DNA of 64,000 nt from Caulobacter sp. 73W (GTDB lineage: Bacteria; Pseudomonadota; Alphaproteobacteria; Caulobacterales; Caulobacteraceae): assembly GCF_041021955.1 (NCBI RefSeq), contig NZ_CP158375.1, positions 992,001-1,056,000 of the forward strand, written 5' to 3'. Under the pieces are notes generated by a model. The model was not told the DNA's origin. It saw only the letters and a list, made by a program, of their open reading frames with translations, and ran no database searches. The position numbers and the translations under genes are program-made. Below are positions 54,838 through 63,885 of this stretch, piece after piece. Positions within the stretch are counted from its first letter, which is position 1, and each line of letters begins with the position of its first letter.

Positions 54838-56505
54838 ATGAGCCTCGAATCCCGTCTCGACGCCCTCAGCCGCGGCTGGCGCGCCCCTCTCATCGCGGCG
54901 CTGATCGCGATGATCGCCGGCCTTCCCGGCCTGTTCGCCGTGCCGCCGCTGGATCGGGACGAGTTCCGCTTCGCCCAGGCCACCGCCCAGATGCTGGAAA
55001 GCGGCGACTATGTCGTCATCCGCTTCCAGGACCAGCCGCGCTTCAAGAAGCCGGTGGGCATCCACTGGATGCAGGCGCTCAGCGTGAAGGCGTTCTCCGA
55101 GGTCGAGGACCGGCAAATCTGGGCCTGGCGCATTCCGTCGCTGATCGGCGCCATGTTGGCCGCCGCCGCCTGCGCCTGGGGCGCGGGGGCGTTCTTCCGC
55201 CAGCGCACCGGCCTGATGGCGGGCGCGATCCTGGGCGTCAGCTTCCTGCTGTCGACCGAGGCGTTCATCGCCAAGACCGACGCCATGCTGTGCGGCCTGA
55301 CGACCCTGTCGCTGGCGGCCCTGGCGCGGCTCTATTCGGCGGCCAACGGCGGGCCCGCGGCGGGCCGATGGACGCGGCTGTTCTTCTGGCTGAGCCTGTC
55401 GCTGGGCGTGCTGGTCAAGGGACCGGTCAGCCTGCTGGTGGTGATCCTCGCCCTGCTGGCGCTGTGCGTCTGGGACCGCAAGGCCGCGTGGCTGAAGGGC
55501 CTCGGCTGGACCTGGGGCGCGGCGGTGTTCGTGCTGGTGGTCGCCCCGTGGGCCTGGGCCATCACCGTGGCCACCGACGGCGCGTTCTGGAGCACGGCGA
55601 TCGGCGGCGATCTGGCTCCCAAGCTGGCCGGCGGCCATGAAAGCCACGGGGCCCCTCCCGGCTATCACACCCTGCTGTCGTTCCTGCTGACCTTCCCGTC
55701 GGCTCTGGTCCTGCCGGCGGCGCTGGCCCTGGGCTGGACGCGGCGCAACGAGCCGGGCGTGCGCTTCGCCCTGTGCTGGCTGATCCCCACCTGGCTGATG
55801 TTCGAGATCCTGCCGACCAAGCTGGCCCACTACACCCTGCCCGCCCACGGCGCCCTGGCCTGGCTGATGGCCGCCTCGCTGGAGCAGCCCCTGGGCCGCA
55901 TCAGCCGCTGGATCGGCGCGGTGCTGGGCGTGCTGGGCGGGATCATCTTCGCCGCCGCCTCGATCTATCTGATGTCGGAATACGGCGACGCGTCGGACGC
56001 CACCGCCGCCGCCATCGCGGCCGGCCTGTTCCTGATGGCCGGCGGGGTCGGGGCCTATTTGCTGGTCAACCGCGCGGCGGGCACGGCGGTGGTCACCGCC
56101 CTGGTGCTGGGCCTGCTGGCTCACAGCGCCTTCTTCGCCCTGCTGGCCCCGCGGCTGGAGCCCCTGTGGTCGTCCAAGCGGGTGTCGGACGCCCTGCGCG
56201 AGGCGCGTATCGATCCGCGCGACGGGGTCACCCCCGGCCCGGTCGAAGTGGCTGGCTACGCCGAGCCCAGCCTGGTCTTCGCCCTGGGCGCCCGCACGGG
56301 CCTGGGCGACGCGCCCAACGCCGCTCAGGCGCTTCTGGAAGGCCGCCCCGCCGTGGTCGAGGCCAAGCAGGACGCCGCCTTCCGCGCCGACCTGGCCCGC
56401 ATCGGCCTGACGCCGCATCCGGTCGCGGTCGTCGAGGGCTTCAACTACTCCACCGGCGATCCCGTCCGCCTGACCATCTATCGGGGCGAGCCGGAGGACC
56501 AGTAA
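54838..56505 (+). CDS. ArnT-like family 39 glycosyltransferase (membrane)
   Basis: 555 residues, about ten to twelve membrane segments. The first periplasmic loop has the GT39/GT83 acidic motif FAVPPLDRDEFRFAQATAQM and KPVGIHWMQAL; ILPTKLAHYTLPAHGALAWL is another ArnT-type segment. Such enzymes move a sugar from undecaprenyl phosphate to lipid A or another envelope target. The sugar and target are unknown here; the divergent family-2 transferase may load the lipid carrier. Its stop overlaps mvaB as TAATG. Confidence 0.88.
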   Translation: MSLESRLDALSRGWRAPLIAALIAMIAGLPGLFAVPPLDRDEFRFAQATAQMLESGDYVVIRFQDQPRFKKPVGIHWMQALSVKAFSEVEDRQIWAWRIPSLIGAMLAAAACAWGAGAFFRQRTGLMAGAILGVSFLLSTEAFIAKTDAMLCGLTTLSLAALARLYSAANGGPAAGRWTRLFFWLSLSLGVLVKGPVSLLVVILALLALCVWDRKAAWLKGLGWTWGAAVFVLVVAPWAWAITVATDGAFWSTAIGGDLAPKLAGGHESHGAPPGYHTLLSFLLTFPSALVLPAALALGWTRRNEPGVRFALCWLIPTWLMFEILPTKLAHYTLPAHGALAWLMAASLEQPLGRISRWIGAVLGVLGGIIFAAASIYLMSEYGDASDATAAAIAAGLFLMAGGVGAYLLVNRAAGTAVVTALVLGLLAHSAFFALLAPRLEPLWSSKRVSDALREARIDPRDGVTPGPVEVAGYAEPSLVFALGARTGLGDAPNAAQALLEGRPAVVEAKQDAAFRADLARIGLTPHPVAVVEGFNYSTGDPVRLTIYRGEPEDQ

Positions 56506-57410
56506 TGAGCCGCTTCATCCAGATCGTCGAAGTCGGGCCGCGCGACGGCCTGCAGAACGAAGCCGCCGTCCTGGAGCCGGAGGAACGCGCCGTCTTCATC
56601 CAGCGGCTTGAGGCCGCCGGCGCCCGCCGCATCGAGACCGTCTCCTTCGTCAATCCGCGCCGCGTGCCGCAGATGGCCGGGGCCGAAGAGGTCATGGCCG
56701 CCCTGCCCGCCAATCCCGACGCCTCGCGCATCGGCCTGGTCCTGAACCTGAAGGGGTGGGAGCGCTGCGTCGCCGCCGGCTGCGACGAGGCCAACGTGGT
56801 GGTCTGCGCCTCGGACGGCTTCGGAATCCGCAACCAGGGCGCCTCGGTCAGCGAGCAGCTGCAGACCCTGGCCTCGGTGGTCGAGCACCGCAACGCCAAC
56901 GGCGGCCCGCCCCTGTCCCTGACCATCTCGGTGGCTTTCGGCGATCCCTTCGACGGCGAGGTCAGCGACGACCAGGTGGCCGCCATCGCGGCGGAGGCCC
57001 ACGCCCTGAAGATCGGCGAGATCGCGCTGGGCGACACCATCGGCGTCGCCGATCCCTGGACCGTTCGTCGTCGTATCGAGGCGGTGCGCAAGGCCGCGCC
57101 GGACGCCCGCCTGCGCATGCATTTCCACGACACCCGCAACACCGGCCTGGCCAACGCCTACGCCTCGGTCGAGGCGGGGATCGACGTGCTGGACGCCAGC
57201 GTCGGCGGCCTGGGCGGCTGCCCCTTCGCGCCGAACGCCACCGGCAATATCGGCACCGAGGATCTGGTCTACATGCTGGAGCGCGCGGGCTTCGAGACCG
57301 GCTACGACCTCGACGCCCTGATCGAGACGGCCAAGGTCATGTCGCAGCGCCTGGGCAAGCCCCCCGCCTCGTCCCTGGCGCGGGCCGGCGGCTTTCCGCT
57401 CACGGCCTAG
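56505..57410 (+). CDS. mvaB: Hydroxymethylglutaryl-CoA lyase
   Basis: Cleaves HMG-CoA to acetoacetate and acetyl-CoA, the last step of leucine breakdown. 301 residues: IVEVGPRDGLQNEAAVLEPE, ETVSFVNPRRVPQMA, CASDGFGIRNQGAS, LRMHFHDTRNTGLANAYAS and the catalytic Cys loop GGLGGCPFAPNATGNIGTED. Start ATG 56505 overlaps the ArnT-like stop as TAATG, implying co-translation with a gene of unrelated function. Downstream comes an IS remnant. Confidence 0.95.
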   Translation: MSRFIQIVEVGPRDGLQNEAAVLEPEERAVFIQRLEAAGARRIETVSFVNPRRVPQMAGAEEVMAALPANPDASRIGLVLNLKGWERCVAAGCDEANVVVCASDGFGIRNQGASVSEQLQTLASVVEHRNANGGPPLSLTISVAFGDPFDGEVSDDQVAAIAAEAHALKIGEIALGDTIGVADPWTVRRRIEAVRKAAPDARLRMHFHDTRNTGLANAYASVEAGIDVLDASVGGLGGCPFAPNATGNIGTEDLVYMLERAGFETGYDLDALIETAKVMSQRLGKPPASSLARAGGFPLTA

Positions 57411-57429
57411 ATGTCGAAGCTATGAAGGT

Positions 57430-57572
57430 TGTTCACCCGGGGCGGAGCTGAGAGGCTGGAGTTGCGACACAACAACTTCTAGCTCCGGAGGCCCCGGATG
57501 AACGTCCATAAGAATGCTCGGCTGACGCCAGTTGGTCGAGCCTTGATGATCAGCCGTATTGAGGATGAACGA
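57430..57572 (+). mobile_element. IS481-family remnant (5' end with transposase start)
   Basis: TGTTCACCCGGGGCG looks like an IS left end; 68 bases later ATG 57498, behind CCGGAGG, opens MNVHKNARLTPVGRALMISR, the start of IS481-type transposases. After about 24 codons the likeness stops abruptly at the AraC gene stop codon (57573). The rest of the element is missing. It is a fossil and no longer coding; a frame that runs on to 57872 is antisense to the AraC gene. Confidence 0.75.
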
Positions 57573-58487
57573 CTAGACCCGCCGGCGGGCCATCTGCTCC
57601 ATCGGCGGCGGGACCACGGCCCCCGCGCCGGCGCGGAACTCAGCCGGGGTGACGCCGAACATCCGCCGGAAGGCCGCGCCGAAATGGCTGTGGCTGGAGA
57701 AGCCCAGATCCAGCGCCAGGCCGGCGATGTCCTCGCAATAGGGCAACTCGACCAGCGCCCGGCTGAGGCGAAGCTGCAGCTGGTACTTGTAGAGCGGCTT
57801 GCCCTCCGTCCTGCTGAACTCCTGGGTCAGATAGACGGGCGAGACCCCTACCGCGCTCGCGATGTCCGCTAGGCTGAGCCGCTCGCAACCCCGCTCGTGG
57901 ATCACCTGCTTGGCCCGCTCCACCACCTGGGACGGACGGCCGCGCGGTGTCCGTTGCGCCTCGAAGACCTCCCGCAGGATCTGGACGGCCAACTCGTCCG
58001 CCTCAAGCGGCCCTCCCGCGCTGTCGGCAAGTCGCCGAAGGCGGTGGGCCGCCAGGGTCATGGAGCCCCCTCCCGGCTGCGACAGCTCACCGAACAGTTC
58101 GGCGGGACGCGAGCCGACCAGCCGGCAGATCTCTTCCATCACCTCAGGAGTTGGGGCGACCACGGCGAGCGCATGGCCCATGCCGCGCACCGGATGGGCG
58201 TCCGCGTACTCAATGCCGGCCGGCACCAACAGCACGCTGTTGACGTCGATCACGGCGGAGCGGCGGCCCACCTGATAGGTGAACACCCCCATATACGGCA
58301 GGGCCACCTGGTAGAGGCAGGTCGCGCCGGATGGCGGCGAGTCGTGAGCCGCCGATATGTCCAGGATGGTGGCCGAGGCGCTGTCGCTGACCACCCGGCG
58401 ATAGTTGACCGGCAGGCGCAGACCAGTGTCGGGATCGACCCGGCCGACCGATTGCCTTCGCGCGCTGTCCAGGGGAATGACCGTCAT
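57573..58487 (-). CDS. AraC-family transcriptional regulator
   Basis: 304 residues. N-terminal AraC-binding-like sensor (PYMGVFTYQVGRRSAVID, SVLLVPAGIEYADAHPV) and a C-terminal double HTH: LSLADIASAVGVSPVYLTQE, and YCEDIAGLALDLGFSSHSHFG, AAFRRMFGVTPAEFRAG. Start ATG 58487 (MTVIPLDSARRQ). It ends against an IS481 remnant, which may have trimmed or shifted its 3' flank; the protein looks complete. The target is unknown. Confidence 0.9.
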   Translation of the reverse strand: MTVIPLDSARRQSVGRVDPDTGLRLPVNYRRVVSDSASATILDISAAHDSPPSGATCLYQVALPYMGVFTYQVGRRSAVIDVNSVLLVPAGIEYADAHPVRGMGHALAVVAPTPEVMEEICRLVGSRPAELFGELSQPGGGSMTLAAHRLRRLADSAGGPLEADELAVQILREVFEAQRTPRGRPSQVVERAKQVIHERGCERLSLADIASAVGVSPVYLTQEFSRTEGKPLYKYQLQLRLSRALVELPYCEDIAGLALDLGFSSHSHFGAAFRRMFGVTPAEFRAGAGAVVPPPMEQMARRRV

Positions 58488-58546
58488 TCTGCAGGCCTTC
58501 GGGCTCCATCGCGCCGCCGACGGCATCGATGACACATCGAACTTCG

Positions 58547-58579
58547 AAAGAAAGCCGCCCGAGGTTACACCCGGGCGGC
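58547..58579 (-). terminator. Rho-independent terminator
   Basis: GCCGCCCG and CGGGCGGC, an 8-bp stem with a ten-base loop, followed on the minus strand by TTTCTTTC. It lies 12 bases past the stop of the NTF2-like gene and isolates it from the AraC gene. Confidence 0.8.
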
Positions 58580-58590
58580 GAAATCCGCGC

Positions 58591-59025
58591 CTAGTTGGCG
58601 ACCTGGGCGAAGGCGTAGCGCCAGCCCTGGGGGGTGCGGACATAGGTGTCCGTGAACCAGACGCGGCGGTCGAAGGCCGTGCCGTTGGCGCGCGTCCCCT
58701 TGACCCAGATGCGGGCCGTGACCGTGGCGGCGTCACCGAAGACGTGAACCATCTGGGTGCCCGGATCCTCGTCCTGCACCTCGTACTTGGTCGCCTTGGC
58801 CTTGGCGATCAGCTCAGCCCGCGTCTCCACCCGGCCGTCGCCGTAAACCTGCACGAAGTCCTGGTGCAGGATCTTTTCCATGGTCGCGATGTCGTTGTGC
58901 TTCACCGCCGCCTGGTAGGCGACGTCGATGGCGGCGAGGTCTTCCTTGTCGCCGGCCTTCGCTGTCTGCGGGACGATCACCGCCGCGGCCGCCAGAGCGC
59001 CCAGCACCATCTTGTTCAGCTCCAC
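58591..59025 (-). CDS. Exported NTF2-like (SnoaL/DUF4440) protein
   Basis: 144 residues: signal peptide (MVLGALAAAAVIVPQTAKA), then a single NTF2-like cone fold: DKEDLAAIDVAYQAAVKHND, MEKILHQDFVQVYGDGRVET, AELIAKAKATKYEVQDEDPG, VHVFGDAATVTARIWVKGTR, and FTDTYVRTPQGWRYAFAQVA. Ligand or reaction unknown; some relatives are isomerases or simple binding proteins. Monocistronic, with its own terminator. Confidence 0.88.
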   Translation of the reverse strand: MELNKMVLGALAAAAVIVPQTAKAGDKEDLAAIDVAYQAAVKHNDIATMEKILHQDFVQVYGDGRVETRAELIAKAKATKYEVQDEDPGTQMVHVFGDAATVTARIWVKGTRANGTAFDRRVWFTDTYVRTPQGWRYAFAQVAN

Positions 59026-59107
59026 AACAAATCTCCTGTGTTGAGGAGCTGAGGCTAGAGCGGGGGCCTAAGGGGCCGTTATCAGGATATTCAGGTGACC
59101 GGCCGGG

Positions 59108-60037
59108 TCAGATGCGGTGGCCGGTCAGCTTCCACAGGGCCGGCCGGGAGACGGCCATGCCGATCACCAGCGGGGCCAGCAGCACCGCGGCGGCGCGCGG
59201 GCCGAAGCTCTTGGCGCGCTTGATGAAGTAGCGGGCCAGGCCCATGCCCTTGTGGAACTCCACGAACAGCGGGCTCTTCAGGCTGGTGTGACCCAGGTGC
59301 ACGACCTTGGCGGTCGGCTGGAACAGCACTTCGCCGCCCAGCTCGCGGGCGCGCCAGCAGATGTCGATATCCTCCACATGGAGGAAGAAGCTCTCATCGA
59401 AGCCGTCCAGGGCGTCGAAATCCTCGCGGCGCATGGCGAAGCAAGCGCCGGAGATGGTCGGGGTCGGGATCGTCGCGGACGGCAGCGGATCGGTCGTCTC
59501 GCGGTGGATCTCGTAACGCTGCAGGCTGCGGAACCGGCGGCTCAGATGGCCGAAGGACAGCAGGCTGGTCCACGGGGTCACCTCGCCGCGACGGGCGCCG
59601 CGCTGTTCGGTGCCGTCCTCGTTGATCACGCAGGCGCCGACCAGGCTGGGAACCGGGCGGCCCTTCAGCGCCTGGACCAGATTGCGGATGCAGTCGTCCT
59701 GCAGGAAGGCGTCGGGGTTCAAGAACACCACATGCCGCCCCTCCGCCGCCCGCGCGCCGAGATTGGCGCCCTTGGCGAAGCCGACATTGCCGTGCCCCTG
59801 CAGCAGACGGACCCGGGGATCGGTCCGCTCCAGAGTGCGAAGCATCTGCTCGTCCCGTTCGTCCGAGCCGTTATCGACGATGACGAACTCGTCGACCATC
59901 GGCTCGGCCAGCACCTGCTTGATGCTCGACGCCAGGGCTTCGCCGGTCCGGTACACGACCATCACGACGGAGACCCCAGGCGTCACGGGCGTGGCGCCCG
60001 CGATCAATTCAGATACGGGACGAACAGAGACGTTCAT
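59108..60037 (-). CDS. Family 2 glycosyltransferase, rhamnosyltransferase-like
   Basis: 309 residues: [55 protein letters not shown] with [13 protein letters not shown], then [40 protein letters not shown], the WsaF/RfbN-like acceptor end, and a C-terminal membrane-associating helix. The start overlaps thrS by an ATGA, so it is translated with a housekeeping gene. It may add a deoxyhexose to a surface polysaccharide; inference. Confidence 0.9.
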   Translation of the reverse strand: MNVSVRPVSELIAGATPVTPGVSVVMVVYRTGEALASSIKQVLAEPMVDEFVIVDNGSDERDEQMLRTLERTDPRVRLLQGHGNVGFAKGANLGARAAEGRHVVFLNPDAFLQDDCIRNLVQALKGRPVPSLVGACVINEDGTEQRGARRGEVTPWTSLLSFGHLSRRFRSLQRYEIHRETTDPLPSATIPTPTISGACFAMRREDFDALDGFDESFFLHVEDIDICWRARELGGEVLFQPTAKVVHLGHTSLKSPLFVEFHKGMGLARYFIKRAKSFGPRAAAVLLAPLVIGMAVSRPALWKLTGHRI

Positions 60038-62007
60038 GCAGGCTCCACCATTGCGCCGGTCCGGGCTGCCGGCCGCACGAAGGGTGCGGCCCGCAGGTCC
60101 GGCGGCGTGGCTTCGTCGGTCAGCGCGGCGACCGCGTCCGACAACGACAGGATCAGTTGCCCCTCCCCGCCCAGGCGGCGGATCGCCACCTGGCCAGTCT
60201 CGGCCTCCTTGCGGCCGACCACGACAATGGCCGGAACCTTGGCGAGACTATGTTCGCGGATCTTGTAATTGATCTTCTCGTTGCGCAGGTCGGTCGTGAC
60301 CCGCAGGCCGGCGGCCCGCAGCGTCTCGGCGACCTGGTTGGCGTAGTCGTCGGCGTCCGAGGTGATCGTGGCGACCGTGATCTGGGTCGGGGCGAGCCAC
60401 AGCGGGAAGGCCCCGCCGTAGTTCTCGATCAGGATGCCGATGAAGCGCTCGAAAGAGCCCAGGATGGCCCGGTGCAGCATGACGGGACGCTGCTTCGAAC
60501 CATCTTCGGCCACGTATTCGGCGCCCAGACGCTCCGGCAGGACGTAGTCCAGCTGGATGGTGCCGCAGGTCCAGGTCCGGCCGATGGCGTCCTTGACGAT
60601 GAAGTCCAGCTTCGGCGCGTAGAAGGCGCCGTCGCCCTCGGCGATCACCGGCTCGACGCCAGCCTTGCGGGCGGCGTTCAGCATCTGGGTCTCGGCCTTG
60701 TCCCAGAACTCGTCCGAACCGGCGCGCTGCTCCGGTCGGGTGGCCAGGGCGATGTAGTCGGTGGTCATGCCCAGTTCGGCATGGACGGTCTGGCAAAGGG
60801 TGATGAACTTCGCCGTTTCGTCCTCGATCTGGTCTTCACGGCAGAAGATGTGGGCGTCGTCCTGGGTGAAGCCGCGCACGCGCATCAGGCCGTGCAGCGA
60901 ACCTGACGGCTCGTAGCGGTGGCAGGCGCCGAACTCGGCCATGCGCAGGGGCAGGTCGCGATAGGACTTCTGGCCGAAGTTGAAGATCTGCAGGTGGCCC
61001 GGGCAGTTCATCGGCTTCAGCGAGAGCTCTTCGCCCTCCACCGTCTCGCAGACGAACATGTTGGGGCGGTACTTGTCCCAGTGACCCGACTTTTCCCAGA
61101 AGGAACGGTCGAGGACCTGGGGCGTCTTCACCTCGATATAGCCGGCGGCGTCCAGCCGGCGGCGCATATAGGATTCCAGCGTGCGCCACAGGGCCCAGCC
61201 CTGCTTGTGCCAGAACACCATGCCCCGGCCTTCTTCCTGGATGTGGAAGAGGTCCATGGCGCGGCCGAGCTTGCGGTGGTCGCGTTTCTCGGCTTCCTCG
61301 AGGCGGGTGACATAGGCTTCGAGTTCGGCCTCCGTCGCCCAGGCCGTCCCGTAGATGCGTTGCAGCTGGGCGTTGTTGTGGTCGCCGCGCCAGTAGGCGC
61401 CGGCCAGCTTGGTCAGCTTGAAGGCCTTGCCGACATGCTTGGTCGACGGCAGGTGCGGACCGATGCAGAGATCCTTCCAGTCTCCCTGCCAGTACACGCT
61501 GATCGCCTCCGTCTCGGGAAGATCGCGAATGATCTCGGCCTTATAGACTTCCCCGATCTGTTCGAAATGCGCGATGGCTTCATTTCGATCCCAGACCTCG
61601 CGACGAATTTTGTCATCGCGGTCCACGATCTCGCGCATCTTCGCCTCGATCCTGGGCAGGTCGTCGAGGCTGAACGGCTCGTCACGGGCGAAGTCGTAGT
61701 AGAAACCGTCCTCGATGGCCGGGCCGATCGTGACCTGGGTCCCGGGGAAAAGCTCCTGCACGGCCTGGGCCAGGATGTGCGCGGTGTCGTGGCGGATGGT
61801 GTCCAGCACGTCGGCGGCGTCGCGGGTCAGCAGCTCGAACTTACCGCCCTCGGTCAGAGGACGGTCCAGGTCCAGCAGCTTGCCGTCCAGGCGCACGAGC
61901 ACGGCCTTCTTCTCCAACGACTTGGAGATAGAGGCGGCGACGTCACGGCCCGTGGCGTTCTTCGGATACTGACGGTGAGAACCGTCGGGAAACTCAAGGT
62001 CGATCAT
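60034..62007 (-). CDS. thrS: Threonyl-tRNA synthetase
   Basis: 657 residues: TGS domain ([20 protein letters not shown]), editing domain with [11 protein letters not shown] and [20 protein letters not shown], class II core ([60 protein letters not shown]), and anticodon domain ([10 protein letters not shown]...). Overlaps yidD at its start and a glycosyltransferase at its end, both as ATGA. Confidence 0.97.
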   Translation of the reverse strand: MIDLEFPDGSHRQYPKNATGRDVAASISKSLEKKAVLVRLDGKLLDLDRPLTEGGKFELLTRDAADVLDTIRHDTAHILAQAVQELFPGTQVTIGPAIEDGFYYDFARDEPFSLDDLPRIEAKMREIVDRDDKIRREVWDRNEAIAHFEQIGEVYKAEIIRDLPETEAISVYWQGDWKDLCIGPHLPSTKHVGKAFKLTKLAGAYWRGDHNNAQLQRIYGTAWATEAELEAYVTRLEEAEKRDHRKLGRAMDLFHIQEEGRGMVFWHKQGWALWRTLESYMRRRLDAAGYIEVKTPQVLDRSFWEKSGHWDKYRPNMFVCETVEGEELSLKPMNCPGHLQIFNFGQKSYRDLPLRMAEFGACHRYEPSGSLHGLMRVRGFTQDDAHIFCREDQIEDETAKFITLCQTVHAELGMTTDYIALATRPEQRAGSDEFWDKAETQMLNAARKAGVEPVIAEGDGAFYAPKLDFIVKDAIGRTWTCGTIQLDYVLPERLGAEYVAEDGSKQRPVMLHRAILGSFERFIGILIENYGGAFPLWLAPTQITVATITSDADDYANQVAETLRAAGLRVTTDLRNEKINYKIREHSLAKVPAIVVVGRKEAETGQVAIRRLGGEGQLILSLSDAVAALTDEATPPDLRAAPFVRPAARTGAMVEPA

Positions 62008-62297
62008 GCTTCACATTTCCATCGGCGTGATCGTTCGGCGTCTTCGCGCCCAACTGATTCACGCGATGTCGCAGGATTAACCGGCGGCGGATCGTAGCCC
62101 CATCCCCCAAATGGGTGACAACGGCAGATTCTCCGGAACGCCAGCCAAGAGCCTTTGACAGGTCCATGCCCTTTCAAGACCTGTGCCGCATACTCCGAAC
62201 ACGTCGGCATGTAACGACACCTTGGCCCCAAAAGAGGCGAAAGGATCGACTTATATGCCGTCAAGGCACAGTCGATGGCTCGGTCGTAGAGGTTCAT
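62004..62297 (-). CDS. yidD: Membrane protein insertion efficiency factor YidD
   Basis: 97 residues. [20 protein letters not shown] and [20 protein letters not shown] are the family signature with the conserved Cys residues; [15 protein letters not shown] closes the core, and the last 25 residues are extra. It aids membrane insertion by YidC. The usual neighbours rnpA and yidC are absent; instead its stop overlaps the thrS start as ATGA. Confidence 0.95.
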   Translation of the reverse strand: MNLYDRAIDCALTAYKSILSPLLGPRCRYMPTCSEYAAQVLKGHGPVKGSWLAFRRICRCHPFGGWGYDPPPVNPATSRESVGREDAERSRRWKCEA

Positions 62298-62353
62298 GCC
62301 GGCGCAGCCGTACAGTAATAACTTAACCCGTTATCGCAGATGCAGCGAAAGGA

Positions 62354-62836
62354 TCAAGCGGCGCCGGCGGTGCTAGTTCGTGTTTTCGTCACGTCGCCTG
62401 TGCGACGGGCATGCTGGGCGGCCTGGACGGCTTCGACCGCCGCATCGAACGCCAGCAGCGTCGAGGCGTGGCGGGCGGGATAATCCTTCACCGGCTCCAG
62501 CACGGAAAGCTCCGAAAAACGGCCCTCGGGCGCGGGACCATCAGCCTTCAGCATAGCACGCAGGGCGTCTCGCGTAACGGTGAGCTCGGCAAGATCGGCG
62601 CCCAGGACATGCGCGCCCAGCACCGCGGCTGTGGCCTGGCCGAGGGCGCAGGCCTTCACGTCCTGGGCGAAGTCGGCGACCCGGCCCTCGTCATCCAGGG
62701 CCACGTCGATGATGATTCGGCTGCCGCACAGCTTGGCGACCTTCTCGGCGCTGCCGTCCGGGTCGGCCAGCCGGCCGGCGCGCGGCATGTTCGCCACCAG
62801 GGCCAGGACGCGCGCGGAATAGAGGTCGTCGATCAT
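62354..62836 (-). CDS. NifU/IscU-like iron-sulfur scaffold protein, third cysteine lost
   Basis: 160 residues of the NifU N-terminal fold: ALVANMPRAGRLADPDGSAE, KLCGSRIIIDVALDDEGR with the first Cys, DVKACALGQATAAVLG with the second, and YPARHASTLLAFDAAVEAV where IscU has HCS: here Ala replaces the third Cys. Such proteins are common in alphaproteobacteria and are annotated as scaffolds; with one ligand missing, they may act as a cluster-transfer or sulfur-acceptor protein. Six bases after an SRPBCC gene; 56 bases before yidD. Confidence 0.85.
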   Translation of the reverse strand: MIDDLYSARVLALVANMPRAGRLADPDGSAEKVAKLCGSRIIIDVALDDEGRVADFAQDVKACALGQATAAVLGAHVLGADLAELTVTRDALRAMLKADGPAPEGRFSELSVLEPVKDYPARHASTLLAFDAAVEAVQAAQHARRTGDVTKTRTSTAGAA

Positions 62837-62841
62837 CGGCC

Positions 62842-63288
62842 TTATTTGGCGCTGACCTGGCGTTCCTGCCAGATGGCCTCGGCCTTTTCGCGCAGGGCCT
62901 CGCCCATGGCCTCGAAACCGGCCTTGATCGCGCGGCGCTGCTTCTTGATCAGGAACGCGCCCAGCCCGGCATAAAGCTCCCCGTTGGAGAAGATCACGCC
63001 GTTGTCGCTCATCGCCTCGATCTCGAAGTAGCGGACCGAGCGGACAAAGCCGTTCATGCCGCTGCGGCGCAGGTGGAGCTGCTCATACGGCACCCACTCC
63101 ATCACCGTCGTCTCCAGCTTGTCGCCGTCGGCGTCGGTCAGCACCAGGGCGGCGCCGATGCGGATCATGCCCTCCGCGCCCGGATACAGCGGATTCCACG
63201 ACGCCCAGCCGGGCAGATCGGCCAGAAGCTCCCAAACGACTTCGGCCGGAGCCTGAACGCCGATGCGATGTTCGTACTTGAAGGTCAT
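62842..63288 (-). CDS. SRPBCC domain (START-like) protein
   Basis: 148 residues. EHRIGVQAPAEVVWELLADL, PGWASWNPLYPGAEGMIRIG, then LVLTDADGDKLETTVMEWVP and NGELYAGLGAFLIKKQRRAI: the polyketide cyclase/SRPBCC fold with a hydrophobic pocket. Ligand unknown. Between the dinB-family gene (25-base gap) and the IscU-like gene (five-base gap) in the same operon. Confidence 0.88.
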   Translation of the reverse strand: MTFKYEHRIGVQAPAEVVWELLADLPGWASWNPLYPGAEGMIRIGAALVLTDADGDKLETTVMEWVPYEQLHLRRSGMNGFVRSVRYFEIEAMSDNGVIFSNGELYAGLGAFLIKKQRRAIKAGFEAMGEALREKAEAIWQERQVSAK

Positions 63289-63313
63289 GGCGCGCCCTTT
63301 AGCACAGGACCCG

Positions 63314-63832
63314 TCAGGCGCGGAAACCGATCCCGCTTTCGCGCTGATAGATCACCAGATCCAGCGACGGCGCCTCGTGCCCCAGACGGCTCAGCACATC
63401 GTGAGCCTGGCCGCGATGGTGGGTCTGGTGGTTGAACAGGTGGGCCAGAGCCGCCCACAGGGGTTGGGCGACCTGCATCCCGTCGGCCTTGCGGGTCCAG
63501 CGGAAGTCCGCCGCCAGTTGCTCTTCGTCCAGCCGGGCGACGAAATCGACCAGCTTTCCGTCCTCGACCTCCCGCGCCACGCGCAGGGCGCCGAAGTCGT
63601 CGAACAGGATGGTGTCCAGCGTCCACGACGGCGCCGTGCGGCCGTTGAAGCGCGCGCCCCAGATGCGGTCGGTCAGAAGGATGTGGTTCAGCGCGCCATG
63701 CAGCGACCGGAAGAACGCCCCCTGGTCGGACTTGTAGTCCGCGTCAGGAACCTTGGCGCAGGCCGCGTACAGCCGCGCGTTGGCCCAGGCGTTGTACCCG
63801 ACCATCATCCGGCAATGCTCGTGCAGGCTCAT
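63314..63832 (-). CDS. DinB family protein
   Basis: 172 residues. HEHCRMMVGYNAWANARLYA, SLHGALNHILLTDRIWGARF and LFNHQTHHRGQAHDVLSRLG contain the three histidine metal ligands of the DinB/YfiT four-helix fold. Despite the name it is not the DNA polymerase DinB. Many relatives are thiol-dependent S-transferases; the actual role is unknown. Follows cysS on the same strand by 53 bases. Confidence 0.9.
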   Translation of the reverse strand: MSLHEHCRMMVGYNAWANARLYAACAKVPDADYKSDQGAFFRSLHGALNHILLTDRIWGARFNGRTAPSWTLDTILFDDFGALRVAREVEDGKLVDFVARLDEEQLAADFRWTRKADGMQVAQPLWAALAHLFNHQTHHRGQAHDVLSRLGHEAPSLDLVIYQRESGIGFRA

Positions 63833-63885
63833 GAGTTCCCCAACTCATTTTGGCGCACCCTAGCGAAGGATGCGCCAGCGGCCAC

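Noticed and set aside
57498..57872. 124-codon open frame starting at the IS481 transposase start
   Set aside because: Only the first 24 or so codons look like transposase; the rest is antisense to the AraC gene, so this is a chance fusion.
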